Assembly (NCBI GenBank): GCA_910574995.1
Contig: CAJTCS010000001.1
Location: 310,001-374,000, forward strand
Reading direction: 5' to 3'
DNA length: 64,000 bases
DNA from: Oscillospiraceae bacterium
GTDB lineage: Bacteria > Bacillota > Clostridia > Oscillospirales > Acutalibacteraceae
Positions 8,083 through 16,519 of the stretch are shown in pieces; the first letter of the stretch is position 1; every line of letters starts with the position of its first letter. Below the pieces are notes generated by a model, which was not told where the DNA came from, did not search any database, and worked only from the letters and a program-made list of their open reading frames with translations. Made by a program: the position numbers and the translations under genes.

Positions 8083-9117
8083 ATGACTGGTCAAAAAGAC
8101 GTGAGGAATATTTTGGTGACAGCCCCGATAGAGCAGCGCCACCTGCGGGCCCTGCAGCAGGCGGCGCCCCTGTGCCAGTTCCGCTGCCGGTGGGCAATGG
8201 CGCCTATTTCCAGCCTGACCGCCAGCCTGCCCTTTACAGACCTGGTAGACGCGCCCCAGGTGGCACAGGAAGATGTGGACTGGGCTGACGTCATCTTGGG
8301 CAATGTAAGCGGCAAGCTGCTGCACGGCGGCGGGAAGCTGCGGTGGCTGCAGACCAACAGCGCCGGCGTAGAGGAGTATATCCAGCCGGGGGTGCTGGCA
8401 GAGGGGACGGCCCTGACCAACGCCACCGGGGCCTATGGCCTGGCCATTTCCGAGCATATGCTGGGCATGCTGCTGGTGGTGCTGAAAAAACTGGAGCTGT
8501 ACCGGGACGCCCAGCATAAGGAAAGCTGGCAAAGCCTGGGCGCGGTACAAAGCATATATGGAAGCACGGTGCTGGTGCTGGGCATGGGGGACATCGGCGG
8601 GGAGTTCGGTAAACGGTGCAAGGCCCTGGGGGCCAAGGTCATCGGCGTGCGCCGGACAGACGCCCAAAAGCCGGACTATGCCGACGAGGTGCACCTCATT
8701 GGGGATTTAGACCGTCTGCTGCCTTTGGCGGACGTGGTAGCGGTGACCCTGCCAGGCACGGCGGCCACCAGGAACCTGCTGGGCCGGGAGCAGATTGGCA
8801 AAATGAAGCCGGGCGCGGTGCTGCTGAACGTAGGCCGGGGGACCATTGTGGACACGGAAGCCCTGTGCGACGCCCTGGAAAGCGGGGCGCTGTCTGGGGC
8901 GGGGCTGGACGTGACCGACCCCGAGCCCCTGCCTCCGGGCCACCGGCTGTGGCAGATCCCCACGGCGGTGGTGACGCCGCACATCTCTGGGTTTTACCAC
9001 CTGAAGGAGACCCACGAGCGCATTATCGGCATATTCGTGGACAACTTGGGCCGTTTCCTCCGGGGGGAGGCGCTGCGTAACCAGGTAGACTTTGCCACCG
9101 GGTACCGGAAGCGGTAA
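8083..9117 (+). CDS. D-isomer-specific 2-hydroxyacid dehydrogenase
   Basis: This 344-aa NAD(P)-dependent oxidoreductase belongs to the phosphoglycerate/D-lactate dehydrogenase superfamily. The nucleotide-binding Rossmann motif is VLGMGDIGGEFGKRCKALG. The catalytic triad is visible as the arginine in LLNVGRGTIVD, the glutamate in VTDPEPLPPGH and the histidine in VTPHISGFY. A longer open frame extends upstream, but I chose the ATG at 8083 because AAAAGGAG precedes it and the upstream part overlaps the previous gene. The substrate is a 2-keto/2-hydroxy acid of unknown identity; the N-terminal domain (MTGQKDVRNILVTAPI) does not resemble SerA. It lies directly downstream of the unrecognised 387-aa gene. 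Confidence 0.9.
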   Translation: MTGQKDVRNILVTAPIEQRHLRALQQAAPLCQFRCRWAMAPISSLTASLPFTDLVDAPQVAQEDVDWADVILGNVSGKLLHGGGKLRWLQTNSAGVEEYIQPGVLAEGTALTNATGAYGLAISEHMLGMLLVVLKKLELYRDAQHKESWQSLGAVQSIYGSTVLVLGMGDIGGEFGKRCKALGAKVIGVRRTDAQKPDYADEVHLIGDLDRLLPLADVVAVTLPGTAATRNLLGREQIGKMKPGAVLLNVGRGTIVDTEALCDALESGALSGAGLDVTDPEPLPPGHRLWQIPTAVVTPHISGFYHLKETHERIIGIFVDNLGRFLRGEALRNQVDFATGYRKR

Positions 9118-9241
9118 GGCGCCCTCTTAGGCCGGGAAAGGCCCTTTGCAGGTGCTGTTTTGCGTGTCCTTTGCGTGTCCTTTTTACAAAATTTTCCCAA
9201 CAGGGCGGGGCGCGGGTCCCCGCCTAAAAGGAGGCAGGCCC

Positions 9242-10378
9242 ATGGCCGAATGGTATCTGGACAATTCCGCCACAACGCCGGTGCTGCCAGAGGCCGCGGA
9301 AAAGGCCCGGCAGTTGATGGTGGAGGAATTTGGCAACCCCTCGTCTTTGCATACGCGGGGCTTCCGGGCCCGGCAGCAGGTGGAGGAAGCCCGGGCCCTG
9401 GTGGCGGGCAGGCTGCGGGCCAGGCCCGAAGAGGTGGTTTTCACCGGGGGCGGCACAGAGGGGAACAACCTGGCCCTGCTGGGGGCCGCCCAGGCCCGCA
9501 GGCGGCTGGGGGATAAGATCGTGACCACGGCGGCCGAACATGATTCGGTGGGCAATGCCATGAAAGAGCTGGAACGCCGGGGCTTCCGGGTCTCTTATGT
9601 GCGGCCGGACAGCCAAGGCCGGGTAGACCCGGCGGCGCTGGCAGAGGAGATTGACGAAAAGACGGTCCTGGTCAGCGTGATGCTGGTGAACAACGAGACC
9701 GGGGCCTTGTTGCCGGTGGAGGGCCTGAGGCGCGTAATAAAGCGGAAAAACGCCCCGGCCCTGCTGCACACCGACGGGGTGCAGGCCTTTGGGAAGCTGG
9801 ATTTTTCCCCGGCAAAGCTGGGGGTAGACCTGTGCACGGTCAGCGCCCACAAGATACACGGCCCCAAGGGCGTGGGGGCGTTGTATATCCAAAAAGGGGC
9901 CCGGGTCTTGCCCCAGGCCTTTGGCGGCGGGCAAGAGCGGGGCCTGCGCCCCGGCACAGAGGGCGTGCCCCTTATCGGGGCCTTTGGGGAAGCGGTGCGC
10001 CTGCTGCCAAAGCCCGCCGGGGTTCTGCCCCATATCCAGGCTTTGCGCGATTCCCTATTGGAGGGGTTGCGGGGGCTGCCAGGGGTTGTGGTCAATTCCC
10101 CGGAGGACGGGCTGCCTTATATCGTCAATTTTTCCGTACTGGGCCTGCGGGCCGAGACCGTGCTCCATTTCCTGGCCGAGCGGGGGGTATTTGTGTCCGC
10201 CGGGTCTGCCTGCGGCCGGGCAAAGCCCAGCCATGTGCTGGAAGCCATGGGCCTGCCCAAAGAACGGGTGCAGTCGGCGCTGCGGGCAAGCTTTTCCCGG
10301 TTTTCCGCCATGGAGGACGTGGAGGCCTTGCTGGCCGGGCTGGGGGAGGCCAGGCGGGTGCTGGCAAGCGCCCGCTGA
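9242..10378 (+). CDS. Cysteine desulfurase (NifS/IscS family)
   Basis: This 378-aa PLP enzyme removes sulfur from L-cysteine as an enzyme-bound persulfide. Hallmarks are the N-terminus YLDNSATTPVLPEA, TGGGTEGNNLAL, TAAEHDSV, the PLP lysine in SAHKIHGPKGVGALY and the catalytic cysteine in the loop SAGSACGRAKPSH near the C-terminus. I chose the ATG at 9242 over an upstream in-frame one because AAAAGGAGG lies just before it and the family starts with this motif. With ThiI two genes downstream it very probably forms a dedicated sulfur relay for tRNA 4-thiouridine, as YrvO/NifZ-type desulfurases do elsewhere; no IscU or SufU scaffold is nearby. Confidence 0.95.
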   Translation: MAEWYLDNSATTPVLPEAAEKARQLMVEEFGNPSSLHTRGFRARQQVEEARALVAGRLRARPEEVVFTGGGTEGNNLALLGAAQARRRLGDKIVTTAAEHDSVGNAMKELERRGFRVSYVRPDSQGRVDPAALAEEIDEKTVLVSVMLVNNETGALLPVEGLRRVIKRKNAPALLHTDGVQAFGKLDFSPAKLGVDLCTVSAHKIHGPKGVGALYIQKGARVLPQAFGGGQERGLRPGTEGVPLIGAFGEAVRLLPKPAGVLPHIQALRDSLLEGLRGLPGVVVNSPEDGLPYIVNFSVLGLRAETVLHFLAERGVFVSAGSACGRAKPSHVLEAMGLPKERVQSALRASFSRFSAMEDVEALLAGLGEARRVLASAR

Positions 10379-10434
10379 CGGGCAGCCGCGCGAAAAGTGG
10401 GTTGCGGGCCCGATGTAAAAGGGGGGAAACATAG

Positions 10435-10911
10435 ATGGGGACATACCAGGTGCGGCGGCTGGAAAGCCCGGAGGAGAAAGCGGCCTGCGTCCGGCAGGTG
10501 CTGGAAAGCCTGCCAGACTGGTTTGGCAATGCCCAGGCCATAACGGGCTATTGCCAAGAGGCGCGGGGCCTGCCCTTTTGGGCGGCTGAGGACAGCATGG
10601 GCCAGTGGCTGGGGATGCTGGCCGTAGACATGCATTATGGCAGGACAGGGGAGATTATCGTCATGGGCGTGCGGCCGGGTAGCCACCGCCAGGGCCTGGG
10701 CCGGGCATTGTATGCGCAGGCGGAAGCCTATTTTCGCCAGGAGGGCTGCGGATATGCCATGGTAAAGACCCTGAGCGAGCAGGTGGATTTTGCCCCTTAT
10801 GAAAGCACCCGCCGTTTTTACCAGGGGATGGGGTTCGAACCTTTGGTGACCCTGCGGGAAATGTGGGACGAGGAGAACCCCTGCCTGATCATGCTGAAAG
10901 CGCTGGGGTGA
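10435..10911 (+). CDS. GNAT family N-acetyltransferase
   Basis: This 158-aa single-domain acetyltransferase shows the acetyl-CoA signature VMGVRPGSHRQGLGRALYAQAEA (motif A, shown here in part) and the C-terminal motif ESTRRFYQGMGFEPL. The substrate cannot be predicted. It sits between the desulfurase and thiI, but two hairpins downstream (10945-11005) may separate it from thiI, so it need not belong to the sulfur pathway. The ATG follows a G-rich ribosome binding site (AAAAGGGGGG). Confidence 0.88.
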   Translation: MGTYQVRRLESPEEKAACVRQVLESLPDWFGNAQAITGYCQEARGLPFWAAEDSMGQWLGMLAVDMHYGRTGEIIVMGVRPGSHRQGLGRALYAQAEAYFRQEGCGYAMVKTLSEQVDFAPYESTRRFYQGMGFEPLVTLREMWDEENPCLIMLKALG

Positions 10912-10981
10912 CCCTGGGCCCTGGCGGGCGGGGAGTTTTTTGGAGGTCCTCGGGAGGTATTAAAAAAGCCTCCTGAGCGGG

Positions 10982-11005
10982 GTTTGGGGCAAAGCCCCAA
11001 ACTTT
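10982..11005 (+). terminator. Probable terminator between the GNAT gene and thiI
   Basis: A GTTTGGGGC / GCCCCAAAC stem with an AAA loop, followed by only four Ts. A second hairpin (GGAGG...CCTCC) lies just upstream at about 10953-10975. Confidence 0.5.
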
Positions 11006-11030
11006 TCTGGGAAAAGGCAGGTAGACACGT

Positions 11031-12239
11031 ATGGATAAAGAAATTATTTTATGCAAGCTGGGCGAGGTGGCCCTGAAGGGGCTGAACCGCCGGGCCTTTG
11101 AAGACGTACTGATAAAAAATATCCGGCGCAGGCTGCGGGACGCCGGGCAGTTCTCTGTAACAGCCCGGCAGTCTACCGTTTATGTAGAGCCCCAGGACGG
11201 GGACGCGGACATGGACCTGGCAGAAGAACGTTGCGCCAAGGTGTTTGGAGTGGTGGCCTATACCCGGGCTGGGGCGGCGGAAAAATCCCTGCCAGCCATA
11301 CAAGAGAAAGCCGCCGCCTACCTGGAAGAGGTTTTGGAGGATTCGTCCACTTTTAAGGTGGAGTGCAAACGCAGCGACAAGAAGTTCCCCTATAAGTCCC
11401 CGGAGGTTTCCGCGGAGGTGGGGGCGTACTTGCTGGAAAAATTCCCCCACCTGCGGGTTGACGTGCACCGGCCCGACCTGGTGGTCCGTGTGGAGGTGCG
11501 GGAGGCGGAAGCTTTTGTCCATGCCGACCCCAAGCCTGGGGCGGGGGGCATCCCTGTGGGCACCGGCGGGAAAGCGGCCGTGCTTATCAGCGGCGGGCTG
11601 GACAGCCCCGTGGCCGCCTGGATGATGGCCAAGCGCGGCGTAGAGCTGACGGCCATCCACTTTGCCAGCCCGCCCTATACCAGCGAATTGGCACACAGAA
11701 AGGTGGTGCGCTTGCTGGAAAAGGTCAGCGAATACGCCGGGCGCATCAAAATGGTCACTGTGAATTTCACCCATCTCCAAGAGCAGATCCGGGACTGCTG
11801 CCCGGAGGACCTGGGCACTGTCATCCTGCGGCGGTTCATGCTGCGGGCGGCCCAGCAGGTTGCCCGGGACGAGGGGTGCCAGGCCTTGATTACTGGGGAG
11901 AGCCTGGGGCAGGTGGCCAGCCAGACCCTGCAGGCCATCGCCTGTACAGACGCGGCGGCGGATATGCCTGTGTTCCGGCCGCTAATCGGCGCGGACAAGT
12001 CCGAGATCGTGCGGCTGGCCTATCAGATCGGCACCTACGATATCTCGATCGAGCCCCATGAGGACTGCTGTACTATTTTTACCCCTAAACACCCCCGCAC
12101 ACGGCCCATCCTGCATTTTGTAGAGGAGGGGGAAAAGGCCATTGATGGAGAGGGCCTGTTGGCCGAAGCCCTGCAAAGCCCAGGCACTATCCACATCCGG
12201 CCCATGGGCCTTGGCGGCCTGCCGGATGATGGGGCATGA
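11031..12239 (+). CDS. thiI: tRNA 4-thiouridine synthase ThiI
   Basis: This 402-aa enzyme uses ATP to adenylate U8 of tRNA and inserts sulfur from a persulfide. The order is an N-terminal ferredoxin-like domain, a THUMP domain (about residues 60-165, including FKVECKRSDKKFP and HVDRPDL-like text), then the PP-loop ATPase with SGGLDSPVAAW. The conserved motif EDCCTIFTPKHPRTRP holds the catalytic cysteine. The C-terminal rhodanese domain of E. coli ThiI is absent, as is usual in Firmicutes, which explains the need for the nearby dedicated cysteine desulfurase. A role in thiazole synthesis is less likely without that domain. Confidence 0.96.
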   Translation: MDKEIILCKLGEVALKGLNRRAFEDVLIKNIRRRLRDAGQFSVTARQSTVYVEPQDGDADMDLAEERCAKVFGVVAYTRAGAAEKSLPAIQEKAAAYLEEVLEDSSTFKVECKRSDKKFPYKSPEVSAEVGAYLLEKFPHLRVDVHRPDLVVRVEVREAEAFVHADPKPGAGGIPVGTGGKAAVLISGGLDSPVAAWMMAKRGVELTAIHFASPPYTSELAHRKVVRLLEKVSEYAGRIKMVTVNFTHLQEQIRDCCPEDLGTVILRRFMLRAAQQVARDEGCQALITGESLGQVASQTLQAIACTDAAADMPVFRPLIGADKSEIVRLAYQIGTYDISIEPHEDCCTIFTPKHPRTRPILHFVEEGEKAIDGEGLLAEALQSPGTIHIRPMGLGGLPDDGA

Positions 12240-12352
12240 TGGATAGAGCGCTAAACGCTGCGGAAAAGGGGGGGCCGCAGGCCCTCCCATGGCCCTGCCT
12301 TGCGCCGGCACAGGCCTACGCGCGTCGGGCGCCCCTTGCCCGGGCGTGTTGC

Positions 12353-12381
12353 TTGCAAAGGGCGGCAATAGGTGTTATACT
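12353..12381 (+). promoter_or_regulatory. Sigma-A-type promoter for the YARHG protein
   Basis: TTGCAA, 17 bp, then TATACT, about 48 bp before the ATG at 12429. This indicates that the gene is transcribed separately from thiI. Confidence 0.65.
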
Positions 12382-12428
12382 GGTACAGACAGCAACTTGA
12401 AAAGAAGGAAGATAAGGGAGGATGGCCT

Positions 12429-13493
12429 ATGAACTGCCCCAATTGTGGAAAAACGGTTTCGGAAGGGCAAAAATTTTGTATTGCCTGCGGAGGTTCCTTG
12501 CAGGATACCCCGCAGCAGCCCCATGTGCATGCACAGCCTGTCCCGCCCGCGCAAAATACACAGGCACAAAGCGTACCGCCCGCGCCAAAGCAGCCAACGT
12601 ATTTGGACAGCCCCAAAAAGGCCCGGCGGAAAACCCCAGTCCTCTTAGCGGCGCTGGTGGTAGTGCTGCTGGCAGGGGTTACGCTTGGGGCTTGGGTGGG
12701 CACAGGCTCCCCCTTCGGCTGGCTGGCCGGCCTGCCTTCCCCAGCCCAGGAGGACGGGGAGGACGCGGTTTCCAGCAGCGCCCCCTTAGAGGATACCCCC
12801 GCCCCTTCCAGCGCCTTGGCCTCTAGCGCCCTGGAGGCCGCGGCAGATCCCACTGCCGCCCCCAGCCCCACACATACGCCAGAGCCTACACCTGCGCCTA
12901 CGCCTGCCCCAGTTGCCACAGATTATTACATTTTGCCCCAAAGCGCCCAGCGGCTGTTGGTGTACAATGACATCGCCAACTTTACAAAGCAGGACATGAT
13001 GCTGGCACGCAATGAGATTTATGCCCGGCATGGCAGGAAATTCTCCGACGAGGACGTGCGGTCCTATTTCGAGGCACAGACTTGGTACAAGGGCACCGTA
13101 GAGCCGGAGGCTTTTTCCGCGTCGGTGCTTTCCGATATCGAACAGGCGAATGTGGAATACCTGAAGCTGCACGAAGACGGCCAGACCGGCATCTCTCAAA
13201 ATGTGGGGAACTCTAATAATACGGTAGTGACCTATGGCGGCTACATGATCCCGCAAAGCTCGTCCCGGCGGCTGACCTATGCGGACATCGCGGGGCTTTC
13301 CAGCTGGCAGCTGATGATTGCCCGCAACGAGATTTATGCCCGCCACGGCCGCAGGTTCAACGATGCGGATATCCAAGCGTATTTCAACGCCCAGTCTTGG
13401 TACAGCGGCACCGTGGATGCGGAGAATTTTGACACGTCCTGGCTGTCCTCGGTAGAGATATACAATATCGACTTCATCCAGTCTTACGAATAA
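12429..13493 (+). CDS. Zinc-ribbon, membrane-anchored protein with two YARHG domains
   Basis: This 354-aa protein starts with a zinc ribbon (CPNCGKTVSEGQKFCIACGG). A proline-rich cytoplasmic linker and one transmembrane segment (LLAALVVVLLAGVTLGAWV, about residues 76-96) follow. Next is a Ser/Ala/Pro-rich extracellular linker and two YARHG domains centred on LARNEIYARHGRKF and IARNEIYARHGRRF. YARHG domains are extracellular modules of unknown function common in Firmicutes. The ATG at 12429 was chosen over an upstream frame start because GGGAGG precedes it and the zinc ribbon begins right after it. The protein probably links the cytoplasm to the envelope; the function is unknown. Confidence 0.85.
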   Translation: MNCPNCGKTVSEGQKFCIACGGSLQDTPQQPHVHAQPVPPAQNTQAQSVPPAPKQPTYLDSPKKARRKTPVLLAALVVVLLAGVTLGAWVGTGSPFGWLAGLPSPAQEDGEDAVSSSAPLEDTPAPSSALASSALEAAADPTAAPSPTHTPEPTPAPTPAPVATDYYILPQSAQRLLVYNDIANFTKQDMMLARNEIYARHGRKFSDEDVRSYFEAQTWYKGTVEPEAFSASVLSDIEQANVEYLKLHEDGQTGISQNVGNSNNTVVTYGGYMIPQSSSRRLTYADIAGLSSWQLMIARNEIYARHGRRFNDADIQAYFNAQSWYSGTVDAENFDTSWLSSVEIYNIDFIQSYE

Positions 13494-13566
13494 ACCCCAT
13501 GGGGACGCGCCGCCTATAGGCAGCGCGTCCATGGGACAACCGCCCGCCCTTATTGCGCGCATACGG

Positions 13567-13627
13567 AAAAACGCCCGCCGTTTACGTTCCCTTTATGGAA
13601 CGCAGACGGCGGGCGAAGCTTTTTTTA
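13567..13627. terminator. Bidirectional terminator between convergent genes
   Basis: A long stem (CGCCCGCCG.../...CGGCGGGCG, about 19 bp with one mismatch) with a six-base CTTTAT loop. It is flanked by a T tract on the plus side and by AAAAA on the left, which gives a T tract for the minus-strand gene ending at 13687. Confidence 0.85.
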
Positions 13628-13686
13628 TTGCGGCCGTCCCAGCGGCCTATCAGGCGGTCCTGTTCAAAAGAGGTACATACCGATTC

Positions 13687-16338
13687 TTAAGTGCGTTGAC
13701 AATGGCGTCCTTTGGCAGGGCCTGGGGACGGAGCCCCGGCAGCGCGCTGGAAAGCCGTGCGCAGGGTATCGCCCCGGGCTTTTAGGCGGTTTTGCTGAAG
13801 GATGCCCGCGATTTCCCCCTGGGCGTGCTCCACCTCCAGGCGCAGCTCTTGGGCGGACACCCGTAAAGAACCGTGACCCAGGATAATGAGCTGTTCGGCA
13901 AAGTCCGCTGTGGCTACCCGCACACGCTGGCGTTCCCGGGCCAGCTGGTAACTGGCCTTTTCAATGTAGGCGTCGGCGGTCTCAGCTTCTTTGGTGTACA
14001 CCACGTGTATATTATGGTAGAGGGATACAGAGCCTGTGCCCCCCGGGACTTTGTACGCGTCGAAGACCAGGATCACCCGGTTCTGGCGGAAGCCCGCGTA
14101 GTTGCTAAGGATGTCCATCAAGGCGGCGCGGGCGGCGTCCAGGTTCTCACGGGCGACGGCGTTCAGCTCTTCCCAGGCGAAGATGATGTTATAACCGTCT
14201 ACCAGGAGGTATTCGGGCCCAAGGGGGGGCAGGGGGGCTTGTTTTATAGGTGTGCTGCTATCCCCCTTGGGGGGCGGGCGCATGTCCCGTGGCTTTACCT
14301 GGCCGTAGGTGCGCTCGAAAATGGCCAGCAATTCCTTGTCCTGTTCAAGGGCCCCCAGGGCGGGCCGGCCGGTAGGAGGCTCTGGGGGCAGAGGAGGGGA
14401 AGGCGCGCCCTTTGTCACCGGCAGGGGAAGTAGGTGCATATAGTGCTCTACCTCCTGCCAGGGCACGAAGAACCCCGCCCCATGGGAACAGAACACCGAG
14501 CCCGCCGGGTTGTCCAAATCCGCGTCTGGGTCATAGGCGGCCGCTTCTACAACAGCTTGCTGTTCTTGGCAGGGGCGGTAGCCTCCTGGGGCGCAAGTGA
14601 ACCGGCCGCGCCCTTTGGTATAGGCTGACACTTCCGCGGCGTAGTCCTGCAAAGCCTTGGCCGGGGCGCAGCCATGGATGACCGCCTCTTCCCCTATGGC
14701 CTGGGGCGGGTCCGATTCGCCGCCCATACGCTGCAGGTCCGCCAGGGCACGGCCCAGATTCCCGGCGGGCACCTCCAGCTGGAAATCGTACCAGGGCTCT
14801 AGCAGGATGCTTTCCGCTTTCATCAGCCCATGACGTACCGCACGGTAGGTGGCCTGGCGGAAATCGCCGCCCTCGGTGTGCTTTTCGTGGCTGGCCCCGG
14901 CCACCAGCGTCAGCTTCATATCCGTGATGGCCGAGCCGGTCAATACGCCTTTGTGGGGCTTTTCCGCCAGGTGGGTCAAAATCAGGCGCTGCCAATTTTT
15001 ATCCAGCTTGTCCTCGGGGCAGGCGCTGGCAAACACCAGGCCCCTGCCCCGGGGCAGGGGCTCTAACAAGAGATGCACTTCAGCGTAATGGCGCAGGGGC
15101 TCGAAATGCCCCACGCCTTCTACAGGGGCGCAAATGGTCTCCCGGTAGCAGATGCTCCCCGGGCCAAAGGTGACGGCCAGGCCAAAGCGGTCCGCGATTA
15201 CCTGTTGTAAGATCTCCGCCTGTACCCGGCCCATCAGCCGCAGATGGATCTCCCCCAGGGCTTCGTCCCATTCTAAGTGGAGCTGGGGGTCTTCTTCCTC
15301 CAGCTGCCGCAGCTTGGGCAGCGCCACATGGGGGTCGGCCCCTTCCGGCAAAACCAGCTGGTAAGAGAGGGCGGGCTCTAAAACAGGCGGGGCCCATGGC
15401 TCTTGGGCGCCTAAGGCCTGGCCGGGATATGTGCCCGTCAACCCAGTTACGGCGCACAGCGAACCCGCCCCGGCGGAACTGACAGAAGTAAACCTGTCCC
15501 CGGAATAGACACGCAGCTGGTCGGCCTTTTCCGCGCCCGTAGGCAGGTCCAGTACCATTTTGCTTTTTAACGCCCCGCCGGTTACCTTCAAGTGGGTCAG
15601 CCGTACCCCCTGGGCGTCCCGGGAGATTTTGAACACACGGGCGGCGAACTCCTCCCTATAAACAGGCCGCGGGGCGAACCGGCACAGCCCGTCCAGCAAG
15701 GCCTGTACGCCTTCTGCCCGCAGGGCGCAGCCAAAAAAGCAAGGGAAACACTTCCGCTCTCCCACCAGCCGGCGCAGGGTCCCGTGGGAGAGGGCCCCTG
15801 CGCCCAGGTATTCCTCCAGGGCTTGCTCGTCCCCTAAAGCGGCGGCCTCCCAGAAGCCGTCTTGGCCAAAGCTGGAAAAGTCCAACAGGGAATCGGATAG
15901 AGCGGCCCGCAGCTTTCCCCACAGGGCTTCCCGGTCCACAGGCTGGTCCATCTTGTTCAGGAAGAGGAAGGTGGGGATGCGGTGCCTCTCCAGCAGCCGC
16001 CACAGGGTCAGGGTGTGGCCTTGGGGGCCGTCGGGGCCGGAGACCACCAAAATGGCGCAGTCCAGCACCTGCAGGGTGCGCTCGGCTTCGGCGGAGAAGT
16101 CGACGTGCCCGGGGGTGTCCACCAGGGTGATCTCCACCTCTGGCAGCGCCAGGACGGCCTGCTTGGAAAAAATAGTAATGCCCCGCTGGCGTTCCATCCG
16201 GTCTGTGTCCAAAAAGGCGTTGGCATGGTCTACCCGGCCCAGGCTGCGCAAAGCCCCGCCCAGGTACAGCATGGCCTCGGAAAGCGTTGTTTTGCCTGCG
16301 TCCACATGGGCCAGTATCCCGGCAGTCAGCTTGCGCAT
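13687..16338 (-). CDS. TetM-like translation GTPase fused to a Rae1/YacP-type NYN nuclease domain
   Basis: This 883-aa protein is much longer than the ~640-aa ribosomal protection proteins. Residues 1 to about 650 follow the EF-G/TetM plan: P-loop AHVDAGKTT (10-18), RGIT switch I, DTPGH (74-78), NKMD (128-131), then beta-barrel and EF-G-like domains ending AAEVSAYTKGRGRF. A proline-rich linker follows. Residues from about 709 match the NYN/PIN-like Rae1 (YacP) family: LLVDGYNIIFAW, VILVFDAYKV, TKEAETADAYIEK, VATADFAEQ. B. subtilis Rae1 is known to cleave mRNA in the ribosomal A site. I infer a factor that binds the ribosome through the GTPase and cuts mRNA. Tetracycline resistance is not implied. 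It has its own promoter and no mobile element nearby. Confidence 0.85.
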   Translation of the reverse strand: MRKLTAGILAHVDAGKTTLSEAMLYLGGALRSLGRVDHANAFLDTDRMERQRGITIFSKQAVLALPEVEITLVDTPGHVDFSAEAERTLQVLDCAILVVSGPDGPQGHTLTLWRLLERHRIPTFLFLNKMDQPVDREALWGKLRAALSDSLLDFSSFGQDGFWEAAALGDEQALEEYLGAGALSHGTLRRLVGERKCFPCFFGCALRAEGVQALLDGLCRFAPRPVYREEFAARVFKISRDAQGVRLTHLKVTGGALKSKMVLDLPTGAEKADQLRVYSGDRFTSVSSAGAGSLCAVTGLTGTYPGQALGAQEPWAPPVLEPALSYQLVLPEGADPHVALPKLRQLEEEDPQLHLEWDEALGEIHLRLMGRVQAEILQQVIADRFGLAVTFGPGSICYRETICAPVEGVGHFEPLRHYAEVHLLLEPLPRGRGLVFASACPEDKLDKNWQRLILTHLAEKPHKGVLTGSAITDMKLTLVAGASHEKHTEGGDFRQATYRAVRHGLMKAESILLEPWYDFQLEVPAGNLGRALADLQRMGGESDPPQAIGEEAVIHGCAPAKALQDYAAEVSAYTKGRGRFTCAPGGYRPCQEQQAVVEAAAYDPDADLDNPAGSVFCSHGAGFFVPWQEVEHYMHLLPLPVTKGAPSPPLPPEPPTGRPALGALEQDKELLAIFERTYGQVKPRDMRPPPKGDSSTPIKQAPLPPLGPEYLLVDGYNIIFAWEELNAVARENLDAARAALMDILSNYAGFRQNRVILVFDAYKVPGGTGSVSLYHNIHVVYTKEAETADAYIEKASYQLARERQRVRVATADFAEQLIILGHGSLRVSAQELRLEVEHAQGEIAGILQQNRLKARGDTLRTAFQRAAGAPSPGPAKGRHCQRT

Positions 16339-16394
16339 ATGCAGTTCCCCTCCTTCCCGCTTACAGGCATGGCCCCAAAAGACCCTTTTACAAT

Positions 16395-16423
16395 ATCATA
16401 CCACAAGCGGGGGCACAATGCAA
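16395..16423 (-). promoter_or_regulatory. Sigma-A-type promoter for the GTPase-nuclease gene
   Basis: On the minus strand: TTGCAT, 17 bp, TATGAT, giving a leader of roughly 50 nt with a GGAAGGAGGGG ribosome binding site. No attenuator or leader peptide of the tet(M) type is seen. Confidence 0.6.
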
Positions 16424-16467
16424 ACGGGGCCGGAGGGTTTTACCATGAAACCAGCAAATATATGCGC

Positions 16468-16499
16468 GGAAAGGCCCGGGGGGTTACCCGGGCCTTTCC
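16468..16499 (-). terminator. Hairpin terminator after the NCS2 permease gene
   Basis: A perfect 13-bp GGAAAGGCCCGGG / CCCGGGCCTTTCC stem with a GGGTTA loop, 20 bp past the stop codon. The T tract is weak. Confidence 0.6.
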
Positions 16500-16519
16500 C
16501 TGCTTTCCGATGTGTTGTT

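Noticed and set aside
13687-16338. Acquired tetracycline resistance gene (tet(M)-like)
   Set aside because: Extra nuclease domain, no tet leader peptide, no transposon genes and codon use like its surroundings; more likely a native translation factor.
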